Below, piece after piece: positions 1 through 8,158 of a stretch of 64,000 bases of DNA. The stretch is taken from assembly GCA_051881815.1 (NCBI GenBank), contig JBJEQP010000083.1, positions 124,001 to 188,000 of the forward strand, written 5' to 3'. Position 1 is the stretch's first letter, and each line of letters starts with the position of its first letter. A program made the position numbers and the translations under genes. The notes below the pieces were generated by a model. It was not told the origin of the DNA. It did no database searches and saw nothing but the letters and a program-made list of their open reading frames with translations. The stretch comes from UMGS363 sp051881815 (GTDB lineage: Bacteria; Bacillota; Clostridia; Oscillospirales; Ruminococcaceae).

Positions 1-178
1 ACTCCCCTGCACGCTCGTCCTTTGCAAACTCCTTCGCAAGCTTGCGAAGCTCGGGTGTGCGGACGCCGATAAACCTCTCCTTTTCCAGCGTTGGCACAAG
101 CTTTGCGCTGAAATCACGGTATTTTTCGTCCCGAAGCGCAAAAAGCCTGCTTTCGATCTCTGCAATTATGCCGCTCAT
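1..178 (-). CDS. DNA alkylation repair protein (AlkD-like HEAT-repeat glycosylase), partial
   Basis: Only the first 59 residues are inside the window; the gene runs off the left edge on the minus strand. The visible N-terminus contains the signature IGVRTPELRKLAKEF, typical of the AlkD/AlkC HEAT-repeat family that removes alkylated purines from DNA. The start ATG is at 178. Family assignment rests on this motif alone because the catalytic part is missing. It is divergent from the M23 peptidase gene at 302. Confidence 0.75.
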   Translation of the reverse strand, partial: MSGIIAEIESRLFALRDEKYRDFSAKLVPTLEKERFIGVRTPELRKLAKEFAKDERAGE

Positions 179-301
179 AATTTTTCTCCTTTGTTTTTTG
201 TAATTTTGAGTATAAAATTAGCAATGCTGTCAAAACTATGCTTTGAAAAGGCTTTTGCCTTGCAAAATGATACCTAAATAAATGAAAGGTGGACATATTC
301 A

Positions 302-1015
302 ATGAAAAAATTCTTCAGCAAAGAAAATCTCGGCGCAAAGGGCTTTATCTCTGCGCTGTGCGTTTGCATCCTTGCAGCAGGCGGCATCGGACTTTATTCC
401 TACAAAAAGGCTGCGGACAAGCTCAATGAGGAGCTTATCAATGCGAACAAGCCGAGCGTGACCGAAAAGGCTGACGCTGCCGAACAGGCTAACGTCGAGC
501 AGGAACAGGTCAAGAAAACCGAAAAGCAGCCCGAGGAAACAACAGCTCCCAAGCCTGCCGAAACAACGGAGCAGACGCAGAAAAGCACTGACGCATACAG
601 TGTTTTCGTCCGTCCCGTGAACGGTGAGGTCGTTTGCGAATTCTCCAACGGCGAGCTTGTCAAGTCGAGAACTCTCAACGTCTGGAAGACCCACGACGGA
701 GTTGACATCGCAGGAAAAATGGGCGAAAAGGTCAAGAGCATGACCGCCGGCACGGTTGCGCAGGTCTATAACGATCCAATGCTCGGTGCGACCGTTGAGA
801 TCGACCACGGAAACGGACTTATCGGCTTTTACTCCAATCTTTCCGAAGATGTTGCCGTGACTTCGGGACAGACCGTTTCTGCAGGAACCGTCATCGGAAG
901 CATCGGTGATACCGCCGAGGGCGAGATCGACGAGGAAACTCATCTCCACTTTGCGCTCAAAAAGAACGGCGAATGGATCGACCCTATCGCTCTTCTCTCG
1001 GGCGAAGGAAGCTGA
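302..1015 (+). CDS. Membrane-anchored M23 (LytM) peptidase, SpoIIQ-like
   Basis: A 237-residue protein with one N-terminal membrane segment (about residues 15-33), a Glu/Lys/Thr-rich linker (50-98) and a C-terminal LytM fold. Zinc ligands are present: H131 and D135 in HDGVDIAG and H214/H216 in HLHF, so it should be an active peptidoglycan endopeptidase outside the membrane, unlike degenerate SpoIIQ proteins. The layout (short cytoplasmic tail, one TM, LytM domain) resembles SpoIIQ of the sporulation engulfment channel, but this is inference; a general wall hydrolase is the alternative. A ribosome site (AAAGGTGG) lies 10 bases before the ATG. Confidence 0.85.
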   Translation: MKKFFSKENLGAKGFISALCVCILAAGGIGLYSYKKAADKLNEELINANKPSVTEKADAAEQANVEQEQVKKTEKQPEETTAPKPAETTEQTQKSTDAYSVFVRPVNGEVVCEFSNGELVKSRTLNVWKTHDGVDIAGKMGEKVKSMTAGTVAQVYNDPMLGATVEIDHGNGLIGFYSNLSEDVAVTSGQTVSAGTVIGSIGDTAEGEIDEETHLHFALKKNGEWIDPIALLSGEGS

Positions 1016-1071
1016 CCTTCTTTATACTATAAAATCTGCCGCTTCGGTTATCCGAAACGGCATTTTTGTTC

Positions 1072-1743
1072 TTACTCGGGAATACGCCAGTCGATTGGTT
1101 CAATGCCCTTTGAAGCAAGAAAATCATTCGTCCTTGAAAAATGTCTGTTGCCGAAAAATCCGTTGTAAGCGGAAAGCGGACTCGGATGCACCGATTCGAG
1201 GATAAGGTGCGCAGGATTTGTTATCAGCTGCTTTTTGGAACGTGCATTTCCGCCCCAGAGTATGAACACCATCGGCTTTTCACGCTCGTTAAGAAGCTCA
1301 ATTACACGATCGGTGAAGATCTCCCAGCCCATGCCCTTGTGGGAATTCGCCTGCCCCTCACGGACGGTCAGCACAGTGTTCATCAGCAGAACGCCGTTTT
1401 GCGCCCACGAGATAAGCTCACCGTGATGCGGCGGCTCGATGCCGAGGTCGTTTTTCAGCTCCTTGAAGATGTTCTGGAGAGAGGGCGGCTGCGGTACTCC
1501 TTTCTGCACGGAGAAGCAGAGTCCGTGAGCCTGTCCCGGCTGGTGATAGGGGTCCTGTCCGAGAATGACCGCCTTTACATCGCTGTAGGATGTATATTTC
1601 AGAGCATTGAAGATATTGTACATATTGGGATAGATCCTGTAATGCGCATACTCGCTGATAAGGAACTGACGGAGCTTTAGATAGTACTCCTTGTCAAATT
1701 CGCCTTTCAGTATCTCGTCCCATTCATTTCCTATATTGACCAT
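1072..1743 (-). CDS. ung: Uracil-DNA glycosylase
   Basis: Family 1 uracil-DNA glycosylase of 223 residues, the usual length. The water-activating loop GQDPYH (catalytic D64) and the minor-groove loop HPSPLSA (H186) are intact. It removes uracil from DNA produced by cytosine deamination or misincorporation. An upstream in-frame start at 1788 would add 15 residues overlapping the next gene; MVNIGNEW at 1743 is preferred because it matches the normal N-terminus. It follows the carboxypeptidase gene by 10 bases and is probably cotranscribed with it. Confidence 0.95.
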   Translation of the reverse strand: MVNIGNEWDEILKGEFDKEYYLKLRQFLISEYAHYRIYPNMYNIFNALKYTSYSDVKAVILGQDPYHQPGQAHGLCFSVQKGVPQPPSLQNIFKELKNDLGIEPPHHGELISWAQNGVLLMNTVLTVREGQANSHKGMGWEIFTDRVIELLNEREKPMVFILWGGNARSKKQLITNPAHLILESVHPSPLSAYNGFFGNRHFSRTNDFLASKGIEPIDWRIPE

Positions 1744-1753
1744 TTTAAACCTC

Positions 1754-2914
1754 TCAACTTGTTCGTATCTGAACGAACGCAGCGTCAAGCAGCGCTATCG
1801 TATCGTTCCAGCGTATGTCGGACGCAGATGCGCCGAAAACTATGCAGATAACATCGTGATCGAAGCGCCTTGCCGTTGCCACAACGCAGTAGCCTGCTTC
1901 ATCGGTCATACCTGTTTTCATTCCGTTCGCATACATATAATAGCAGTCGCTGTAATCGTGGATAAGCTTGTTGGAATTCTCCCAGGACGCAGCTTCGCCC
2001 GAAAGGAACGTTACATACTTGTTCGGGGTCTCAGCAGACTCGAGAAGAAGCGGAAACTGCTGCGCATAGAGCGTTACACGGAGCATATCCTTGACGGTCG
2101 TATAGTGATCCTCATCATGGAAACCGTCGGGAACGGAGAAATGCGTGTTCTCGCAGCCGATGTTTTTCAGTGTCTTGTTCATTTCGTCCATGAAAAGCTT
2201 CACCGCACCATCTGCAGAAAGGCTTTCGTCCTCGCCGAGTATCCTGCCGATGTTTGCAGCCGCACAGTAAGAAGCGTCATTGCCCGAGGGAAGCATCATT
2301 CCGTCAACTATCATAGAAAGATCAAGCTCGCTTCCGATGTTTACCATTGCAAGGCTTGAACCCTCGTTCACCATGTCCTGCTCATCTCCGACCTTGAAAA
2401 CCATACCGTCAGCCGCATTTTTTATGGTCACAGCCGAGGTAAGTATCTTCGTTGTGCTTGCAGGATAGCATTTTTCTTCCGCATTCTTCGCATAAAGCAC
2501 CTTGTTTGCGGTCGAATCATAGACGATTGCATACTCCGAACGGATTATCATATCAATGGGGAGCGTTTCGGGAATGTCTATCTTTATTTTACGGATATTT
2601 TCGGCAAGCGGATCTTCGGGCTTCGTCGCTTCTGTCACCTGCTGCACTTCAATGACCTCACCGTTTTCATTAATGACGGTCTGTGTGCCGCTCTCTTCCT
2701 GCGTTTCAAGGCAAACATATCCGTCCGTCTGTATCTCAAGCGGAATTTCGTTTTTGTTGCCTATCACAACGAGCGCAACAACACCGACTATAACAGCCGC
2801 CGCACCGAGAAACGAACCTATCTTTGCCTGTGCTGCACGCTGACGGCGCCTTGCTTCGGGAGAAAGCTGCCTTTTCTTACGTCTTTTGGCATTTTTGTTT
2901 TTATTATTTGACAT
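1754..2914 (-). CDS. D-alanyl-D-alanine carboxypeptidase (DacF/PBP5-like, peptidase S11)
   Basis: A 386-residue penicillin-binding protein of the S11 family. It has a very basic cytoplasmic tail (1-31), a membrane anchor (about 33-52), a linker and the catalytic domain with all three motifs: STTK (S153, K156), SGN (210-212) and KTG (333-335). It trims the terminal D-alanine from peptidoglycan stem peptides. N-terminal anchoring instead of a cleaved signal plus C-terminal amphipathic helix is a variation on PBP5. A consensus promoter lies at 2960-2988; ung follows closely. Confidence 0.92.
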   Translation of the reverse strand: MSNNKNKNAKRRKKRQLSPEARRRQRAAQAKIGSFLGAAAVIVGVVALVVIGNKNEIPLEIQTDGYVCLETQEESGTQTVINENGEVIEVQQVTEATKPEDPLAENIRKIKIDIPETLPIDMIIRSEYAIVYDSTANKVLYAKNAEEKCYPASTTKILTSAVTIKNAADGMVFKVGDEQDMVNEGSSLAMVNIGSELDLSMIVDGMMLPSGNDASYCAAANIGRILGEDESLSADGAVKLFMDEMNKTLKNIGCENTHFSVPDGFHDEDHYTTVKDMLRVTLYAQQFPLLLESAETPNKYVTFLSGEAASWENSNKLIHDYSDCYYMYANGMKTGMTDEAGYCVVATARRFDHDVICIVFGASASDIRWNDTIALLDAAFVQIRTS

Positions 2915-2959
2915 TTTATGTACCTCAAAATCAACAGTTCAAAAAGGTTATACAATTAT

Positions 2960-2988
2960 ATTGTACAATACCCTCGTCCATTTGTCAA
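2960..2988 (-). promoter_or_regulatory. Sigma-A-type promoter for the carboxypeptidase-ung pair
   Basis: On the minus strand, TTGACA (2988-2983) and TACAAT (2965-2960) are separated by 17 bp, about 45 bases upstream of the ATG at 2914. Confidence 0.75.
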
Positions 2989-3037
2989 GGGCAAATATCA
3001 ATAAATATGAATATTTTGTTAAAACAAATTATCCTGC

Positions 3038-3066
3038 TTGACTTTGAAGAAGATACATAGTATAAT
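3038..3066 (+). promoter_or_regulatory. Promoter of the tRNA-Leu gene
   Basis: TTGACT (3038-3043) and TATAAT (3061-3066) are separated by 17 bp, placing the start about 8 bases before the mature tRNA. Confidence 0.75.
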
Positions 3067-3080
3067 ATATTAATGTAAAT

Positions 3081-3167
3081 GCGGATATGGCGGAATCGGC
3101 AGACGCGCCAGATTCAGGTTCTGGTGGTAGCAATACCGTGTGTGTTCAAGTCACATTATCCGCACCA
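3081..3167 (+). tRNA. tRNA-Leu(CAG)
   Basis: The acceptor stem pairs GCGGATA (3081-3087) with TATCCGC (3157-3163), followed by discriminator A and an encoded CCA. The anticodon arm CCAGA-TTCAGGT-TCTGG gives anticodon CAG, reading CUG. A long variable arm and GTTCAAG T-loop fit a class II leucine tRNA. Confidence 0.96.
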
Positions 3168-3169
3168 AC

Positions 3170-3204
3170 AGCCTCACAGCTTGTTTAAGATGTGGGGCTT
3201 TTTG
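3170..3204 (+). terminator. Intrinsic terminator after tRNA-Leu
   Basis: GCCTCACA pairs with TGTGGGGC (one G-T pair) around a short loop and is followed by TTTTTG. Confidence 0.8.
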
Positions 3205-3218
3205 TTTACCCGAATAGC

Positions 3219-3247
3219 TTGACAGTAACGTAATAAAGTGATACTAT
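3219..3247 (+). promoter_or_regulatory. Promoter of the BspA/FnIII surface protein gene
   Basis: TTGACA (3219-3224) and TACTAT (3242-3247) are 17 bp apart; the ribosome site GGAGG (3277-3281) follows. Confidence 0.6.
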
Positions 3248-3289
3248 AATATAAGTAAATTAATATAGAATTATTTGGAGGATAATACA

Positions 3290-4777
3290 ATGAAAACCAA
3301 ACAGCTGATCACAGCAGCACTTTCTCTTGTACTCGCATTCGGAAGCTTTACCGTGCTGCCCGAAAAAATGTATGCAGGACAGGGTATTACCGCAGCAGCT
3401 GCCAAATTTGAAACGATAAAGGGCATAAGCGCAACCCCCGGCACAGGAAGCATAAAGCTTAAATGGAATCCTGTAGACAAAGCAGCAAAATATGCCGTTG
3501 GCTATTGTAAAGCAAACTCGTTCGCAAGTGACTTCTTGAACACGACCGAACCCTCTTGTGATATCACAGGCCTTGAAAACAGCGTAGCTTACGATATTAC
3601 CATTTATGCTTATGACAGCAATGATAACATTATAGGAATAGGTTCAATTTATAACATTACAACAAACGGAGCTGCAAGCATTTTTTCCGTAAAAAAAGAC
3701 GATGAGGGAAAAAGCTACCTTGCTTCCTATAACGGTCATGACAGCAAGGTAACCGTTCCGACAACTGTTGAGTACATCGGCGAAGGCGCATTCGCAGGCA
3801 ATAATGATATTACCGAGGTCGTTATCCCTGCATCCTGCACTTTAGTTGAAACGAATGCATTTAACAGCTGCGGCAAGCTGAAAAAAGTCGTTTTCAAGGG
3901 CGACGCTTCGATCGGTAATTCCGCATTCCAATACTGCATAAACCTGAAAACGGTTGAGATCAAGGGCAGCTTCGCATCAGAGATAGGATCACGAGCTTTT
4001 TCATCTTGCCAAGCTCTCGAGTCAATTACAGCAGAGAAGAATACAAGCGAGTTTGAAATAAGCTATCGTGCTTTTGAGAACTGTTATTCTCTCAAAGAGT
4101 TCGCTATCCCCGATAAATGCACAAACATTTACGGCGAAGCTTTTCTTAACTGCACAAAGCTTAAAGAAGTAGTTATCCCTGCAAACACCAAGTTTAAAAG
4201 CTTTGGTAAAACAAACAGACAGCTTGGATACATCTATTCTTCCAAAAATGCCGATTATCAAAGCAAGGATCTCTATTACGCTGTTGCAGACGGAAAATCG
4301 CGTGTTTACGTTGAAACCTATTCCACAACGCAGAAATCAAAGGCAACAACAGCTTCGGGCTTTTACATCAATTATAATCAGGTCACACCCGTAAAGCTCA
4401 CAATGATCGTTTCAAAGGGTTCAGATGCCGAGAGCTACGCAAAGAAAAACGGCATCGACTTCAAATACTCATCCGAAGCTTCAAGCGCAAAGCTTGCCGC
4501 TCCGCAGAATTTGAAAGCAACCAAAAAGACAGCAAGCAGCATTTCGATAAGTTGGTCAGCCGTTGACGGAGCAGAAAAGTATATCGTATATCTCCGGAAT
4601 CCCAAAACAGGCAAATACGAAAAATACTCCACCGTTTCCGATACAAAATGCACTATAAAAAAGCTGAAAAAAGGCACCTCATACAAGATCAAGGTTGTCG
4701 CTGTGCAGAAAGTCAACGGCAAAAGCAAGGCAGGAAGTTCATCAAAGGCTTTGACCGTTAAAACAAGCAGCAAGTAA
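3290..4777 (+). CDS. Secreted surface protein: FnIII + BspA-type leucine-rich repeats + FnIII
   Basis: A 495-residue exported protein. The first about 30 residues form a signal peptide ending near Ala-Ala-Ala. A fibronectin III-like domain follows (about 40-120), then a run of BspA/LRR_5 repeats (about 140-390, recognisable by repeated IGxxAFxxCxxLKxVxI spacing), and a second FnIII domain to the C-terminus (410-490). Such proteins mediate surface contact or polymer binding in gut clostridia; no enzyme domain or sorting motif is visible. The ATG at 3290 is chosen because GGAGG lies 8 bases upstream; a TTG at 3275 would overlap that site. Confidence 0.85.
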   Translation: MKTKQLITAALSLVLAFGSFTVLPEKMYAGQGITAAAAKFETIKGISATPGTGSIKLKWNPVDKAAKYAVGYCKANSFASDFLNTTEPSCDITGLENSVAYDITIYAYDSNDNIIGIGSIYNITTNGAASIFSVKKDDEGKSYLASYNGHDSKVTVPTTVEYIGEGAFAGNNDITEVVIPASCTLVETNAFNSCGKLKKVVFKGDASIGNSAFQYCINLKTVEIKGSFASEIGSRAFSSCQALESITAEKNTSEFEISYRAFENCYSLKEFAIPDKCTNIYGEAFLNCTKLKEVVIPANTKFKSFGKTNRQLGYIYSSKNADYQSKDLYYAVADGKSRVYVETYSTTQKSKATTASGFYINYNQVTPVKLTMIVSKGSDAESYAKKNGIDFKYSSEASSAKLAAPQNLKATKKTASSISISWSAVDGAEKYIVYLRNPKTGKYEKYSTVSDTKCTIKKLKKGTSYKIKVVAVQKVNGKSKAGSSSKALTVKTSSK

Positions 4778-4832
4778 ACATAATAATCCAAAAGGAGAAG
4801 TGAAAAACGATCGCTTCTCCTTTAATTTGTAA

Positions 4833-4932
4833 TACTAATCCCCGATAAAAGTGTAGACAAAAAATTTGCGCCAAAACCATATATTCAAGTTTTGGCTTAA
4901 TTTTTTGTACACTTTTTAATCGGGGATTAGTA
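4833..4932. mobile_element. Palindromic MITE-like element, short class, copy A1 (100 bp)
   Basis: The ends are TACTAATCCCCGAT and its reverse complement, and the arms continue (GTGTAGACAAAAAA / TTTTTTGTACAC). It is flanked by a perfect 3-bp duplication TAA (4830-4832 and 4933-4935). No coding capacity. Related copies A2 and A3 lie at 14681 and 55967, with a fragment at 41553. Confidence 0.85.
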
Positions 4933-4971
4933 TAAAAACCGAGAGCTGAGATATTCAACTCTCGGTTAATT

Positions 4972-5304
4972 TTATTGATTAATTGACTTTAAGTATACAG
5001 ACAAAAGCTCCAAAGCCGTTTTCCTTTGTTGGATAGAGCATTTTTTGAGTTCTTCAAGCAAATCTTCCTGCTTTGACGCAAGGCTTGGTTCTTCCTCTGT
5101 AAGAACATCATCGGGAGTGATCTTCAATGCTTCGCAAATTTTTAATATGGTTTCAATTCGCATATTCACTGTTCCACGTTCAATATCAGCATAAGTTCTG
5201 TCGGAAAGGTTAGCTGCTTCGGCAACCTCGCTTTGTGTAAGTCCTGCTTTTTTTCGTATAGCCAGAAGATTGTTTCCTATAACTCTTAAATCAAATATAA
5301 GCAT
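4972..5304 (-). CDS. XRE/Cro-family transcriptional regulator
   Basis: A 110-residue regulator with an HTH_3 domain in its first about 65 residues (recognition region TQSEVAEAANLSDRTYADIE) and a short charged C-terminal helix. It is transcribed away from the lipoprotein gene at 5434. A perfect 12-bp inverted repeat sits between them, overlapping both promoters, so it probably represses itself and the neighbour; this is inference. The ribosome site GGAGGA is 6 bases before the ATG. Confidence 0.88.
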   Translation of the reverse strand: MLIFDLRVIGNNLLAIRKKAGLTQSEVAEAANLSDRTYADIERGTVNMRIETILKICEALKITPDDVLTEEEPSLASKQEDLLEELKKCSIQQRKTALELLSVYLKSINQ

Positions 5305-5334
5305 TTTAGTTCCTCCAATTTGTCTTATATAAGA

Positions 5335-5382
5335 ATTATACTTCCTATTCTTCTTGACAAATAGGAAGTATAGTAGTATAAT
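5335..5382. promoter_or_regulatory. Divergent promoters with operator-like inverted repeat
   Basis: For the lipoprotein, TTGACA (5354-5359) and TATAAT (5377-5382) have a 17-bp spacer. For the XRE gene a TATAAT on the minus strand covers 5340-5335. Arms TATACTTCCTAT (5337-5348) and ATAGGAAGTATA (5361-5372) form a perfect inverted repeat that brackets the -35 box, the expected geometry of an XRE-repressor operator. Confidence 0.75.
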
Positions 5383-5433
5383 TATAGGAGGATTAGTTCC
5401 TATATATACTTAATTTGGGAGGAAATCATTATA

Positions 5434-5982
5434 ATGAAAAAAACAATAACAATTCTATGCTTGTCTGCTATCGCACTTTCACTTTCAGCTTGTAACCTAT
5501 CAGCACAAAATAATTCACTTTCTACTACTGAAACGACTACATTATTATCAGAAACAAGCTTGACTGAAAGCACAGCACCGCTCACAGAAAGCATTGATGA
5601 AAATCCAAAGGAAACCGAAAGCACCGAAAGCAATTCTGACCAAGAAGAAACCTCTATTTCAACTGCATATTCAGAAGAAACTGTTGATGATAATACATCC
5701 CCTGATAGTTCGGATCCGGATGTTATCCGTCCGGAATTTAAAGAAGCTATGGACAGCTATGAAGAATTCTTTGACGGATACTGTGAATTTATGAAAAAAT
5801 ACACTGAATCCCCAAATGATTTAACACTGCTTGTAGATTATCTTGACTATATGACAAAATATACTGAAATGATGGAAAAACTGGACGAAATGAACGAAAG
5901 TGAAATGACGGATTCGGAACTTAAGTATTATCTTGAAGTGATGAACCGAATAAACCAAAAGCTCATTGATTTGGCATTATAA
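5434..5982 (+). CDS. Small lipoprotein of unknown function
   Basis: A 182-residue lipoprotein. The signal peptide ends in the lipobox LSAC (Cys20), followed by a long Ser/Thr/Glu-rich linker (about 21-105) that probably spans the wall, then a predicted helical domain rich in Tyr, Met and acidic residues (106-182). No known domain is recognised. It faces the XRE regulator across a shared operator-like sequence. GGGAGGAA lies 11 bases before the ATG, and a strong terminator follows. Confidence 0.8.
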   Translation: MKKTITILCLSAIALSLSACNLSAQNNSLSTTETTTLLSETSLTESTAPLTESIDENPKETESTESNSDQEETSISTAYSEETVDDNTSPDSSDPDVIRPEFKEAMDSYEEFFDGYCEFMKKYTESPNDLTLLVDYLDYMTKYTEMMEKLDEMNESEMTDSELKYYLEVMNRINQKLIDLAL

Positions 5983-5987
5983 TTATT

Positions 5988-6016
5988 ACGCTCTATCATA
6001 TTGATAGAGCGTTTTT
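5988..6016 (+). terminator. Intrinsic terminator of the lipoprotein gene
   Basis: ACGCTCTATCA pairs perfectly with TGATAGAGCGT (6002-6012), followed by a T run. Confidence 0.9.
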
Positions 6017-6019
6017 ACA

Positions 6020-6054
6020 TAAAAAATGCACTCCCGAAATAAAGGAGTGCATTT
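6020..6054 (-). terminator. Intrinsic terminator of the antiporter gene
   Basis: On the minus strand GCACTCC and GGAGTGC form a stem followed by ATTTTTT, 13 bases beyond the stop codon of the antiporter. Confidence 0.85.
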
Positions 6055-6066
6055 AAATATTTTGCT

Positions 6067-7281
6067 TTACGCCTTAACTTCCGCAGGTTTTTCTTCACCC
6101 GGAAGAGGTTCGCCCTTGTAGAGAAGCTTGAGGATGATAGGTGTTGCGATAGAGGAGCAGATGATAAGAAGAATAACAGCAACGAAATACTTCTGATCCA
6201 TAAGTCCGACATTAAGTCCCTTCGACGCAACGATAAGCGCAACTTCGCCTCTTGTCATCATACCGACGCCGACCTTGAGGCTGTCCTTCCAGCTGTTCTT
6301 TGCAAGCTTTGCTGTAAGTCCGCAGCCGATGATCTTTGTGATAAGCGCAACAATAACGAAAAGTATCGAGAAGATCACAAGCTCGCCCGTCATATCTGCA
6401 AACGATGTTTTAAGTCCGATATTTACAAAGAAGATAGGTCCGAAGATCATATAGGAGCTGATATCCATTTTCTGTGCAACGTAATCGCTGTCCTTGATGC
6501 TTGAAAGGATGATTCCTGCTGCATAAGCACCTGTGATGTCCGCAATTCCGAAAACTTCTTCAGCAAGGAAGGACATAAGGAGTGCGAATGCAAGACCGAA
6601 TATAGGGATACGTCTTCTGTGCTCGTACTTCTTGTTGAGCTGCTTGAAAAGCTTGTAAACAAGGATTCCGACGCCGATCGTAACAACGAAGAAAAGCAAT
6701 ATTTGCATGAGTACCTTGCCGATGCTTGAATTGCCCGAGGTATCTCCGCCGGAAAGGCTGATAACGAATGTAAGAACAATGATGCCGATAACGTCGTCGA
6801 TGATAGCGGCGCTGAGGATGAGCGTTCCTATTCTGCCTTTCAGATGTCCCAGCTCACGAAGCGTCTGGACGCTGATCGTTACCGATGTAGCAGTCATGAT
6901 AGAACCGATGAAAAGCGCACGGAAGAACTCAACAGAGCCTACTGCCGGCATACCGCCGTACATGAGCAGCGAGAACAGAATGAAACCGCCCAAAAGCGGA
7001 ACTCCAACGCCTGCGCAGGCAACCGCCAATGCGAGGGGACCTGTGCGGATAAGCTCTTTCAGATCCGTTTCAAGTCCTGCCGAGAACATCAGCAGAACAA
7101 CACCGATCTCTGCCATCTGATTGAGAAAATCGGAAGGCTGAACAAAATTGAGGAGCGCAGGACCGATAAGAAGACCTGCAATGATCTGTCCGACTACCTG
7201 CGGAGCCTTGCACTTTTTGGATAATAGCGCCATAATTTCCGCAGCGAAAATGATGATCGCCATATTCTTGAAGATTTCCAT
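6067..7281 (-). CDS. Cation:proton antiporter (CPA2, Kef/NapA-like)
   Basis: A 404-residue integral membrane protein with about 12 transmembrane segments. The family's unwound-helix regions are visible: GQIIAGLLIGPALL near the N-terminus, AAIIDDVIGIIVL mid-protein with the paired acidic residues of electrogenic NapA-type exchangers, and MTRGEVALIVASKG near the C-terminus. It should exchange Na+ or K+ for H+ at the cell membrane. It has no C-terminal TrkA-N/RCK domain, so it lacks the nucleotide gating of full KefB/C proteins. Confidence 0.9.
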   Translation of the reverse strand: MEIFKNMAIIIFAAEIMALLSKKCKAPQVVGQIIAGLLIGPALLNFVQPSDFLNQMAEIGVVLLMFSAGLETDLKELIRTGPLALAVACAGVGVPLLGGFILFSLLMYGGMPAVGSVEFFRALFIGSIMTATSVTISVQTLRELGHLKGRIGTLILSAAIIDDVIGIIVLTFVISLSGGDTSGNSSIGKVLMQILLFFVVTIGVGILVYKLFKQLNKKYEHRRRIPIFGLAFALLMSFLAEEVFGIADITGAYAAGIILSSIKDSDYVAQKMDISSYMIFGPIFFVNIGLKTSFADMTGELVIFSILFVIVALITKIIGCGLTAKLAKNSWKDSLKVGVGMMTRGEVALIVASKGLNVGLMDQKYFVAVILLIICSSIATPIILKLLYKGEPLPGEEKPAEVKA

Positions 7282-7438
7282 AAACTTCCCTCTTTTTCAA
7301 ATTTTTTAACTCATTTATTATAGTATCAGAATATGGATTTTGCATTGATTTTATATTACAATAGTATTTCTTCAAGATATTCAGCTAAACTTACAATTGC
7401 CTTAAAAATTTTAAGCCGGCAATTGTGAAAAATACAAT

Positions 7439-8158
7439 TCATTTGAGCATATCGGCATATATCTTATAATCGGGCATAACGGACGAAACCACCGCATAAA
7501 ACCTCGGCGAATGGTTTGCTTCAATGAAATGAGAATACTCATGTATAAAAACATACCTTGCACATTCCTTCGGGTAGGATATGAGCCTTGTATTCATTAC
7601 GATAAAGCCATCCGTAACGTGACAGCTCCCCCACCTCGACTTCATTTTCCGCAGCTTTATCGGCACCTTTCCGATACCGAACCGCTCACCGAAAAGCTTT
7701 GCGGCCCCGTCGTTCAACTCCTTGAAAAGCACTACCGTACTGTTATAAAAGAAATTCCGCAGAAGCTTCTGGATATAGTCCGTGTTTTCCATGTCAAATG
7801 TTTCGATAACGAGCTTTTCGTCCGAAACAAAGACCCTGTCCTCGCTCCCTTTTATGACCTCAACGGTAAGCTTTTCACCGAGAAGGCTCAAAACATCGCC
7901 GTCTGCATAAACCTTTGTATCATCAAACTCGGGGAGCTTGCCTTTGCTCTCTGCCGACAGCCTTTCTGCCGAAGTTTTGATAAAATCGTACCTTGAACGG
8001 ACAAAATCATCAATAAACTTCGCAGAAACACGGCTTGGTGCAGAAACTCCGACGCTTCCGTCGGCTTTGACCCTCATATTGATGTTTTTTACCTTTTTTC
8101 GGGCAAGCGTATATTCAACAACATCACCGCCGCAGTCAACGCTTCGCTTTTCATTCAT
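7439..8158 (-). CDS. YgjP-family (M48-like) metal-dependent hydrolase
   Basis: A 239-residue protein with the zinc motif HEYSHFIEANHSPRFY (HExxH plus a downstream His), diagnostic of the YgjP/DUF45 family. The N-terminal half is the usual beta domain (YTLARKKVKNINMRVKADG). Members are annotated as putative metallopeptidases or UTP pyrophosphatases; which activity applies here cannot be told. The start codon overlaps the stop of the upstream CDF transporter (TAATG), implying translational coupling. Confidence 0.88.
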   Translation of the reverse strand: MNEKRSVDCGGDVVEYTLARKKVKNINMRVKADGSVGVSAPSRVSAKFIDDFVRSRYDFIKTSAERLSAESKGKLPEFDDTKVYADGDVLSLLGEKLTVEVIKGSEDRVFVSDEKLVIETFDMENTDYIQKLLRNFFYNSTVVLFKELNDGAAKLFGERFGIGKVPIKLRKMKSRWGSCHVTDGFIVMNTRLISYPKECARYVFIHEYSHFIEANHSPRFYAVVSSVMPDYKIYADMLK

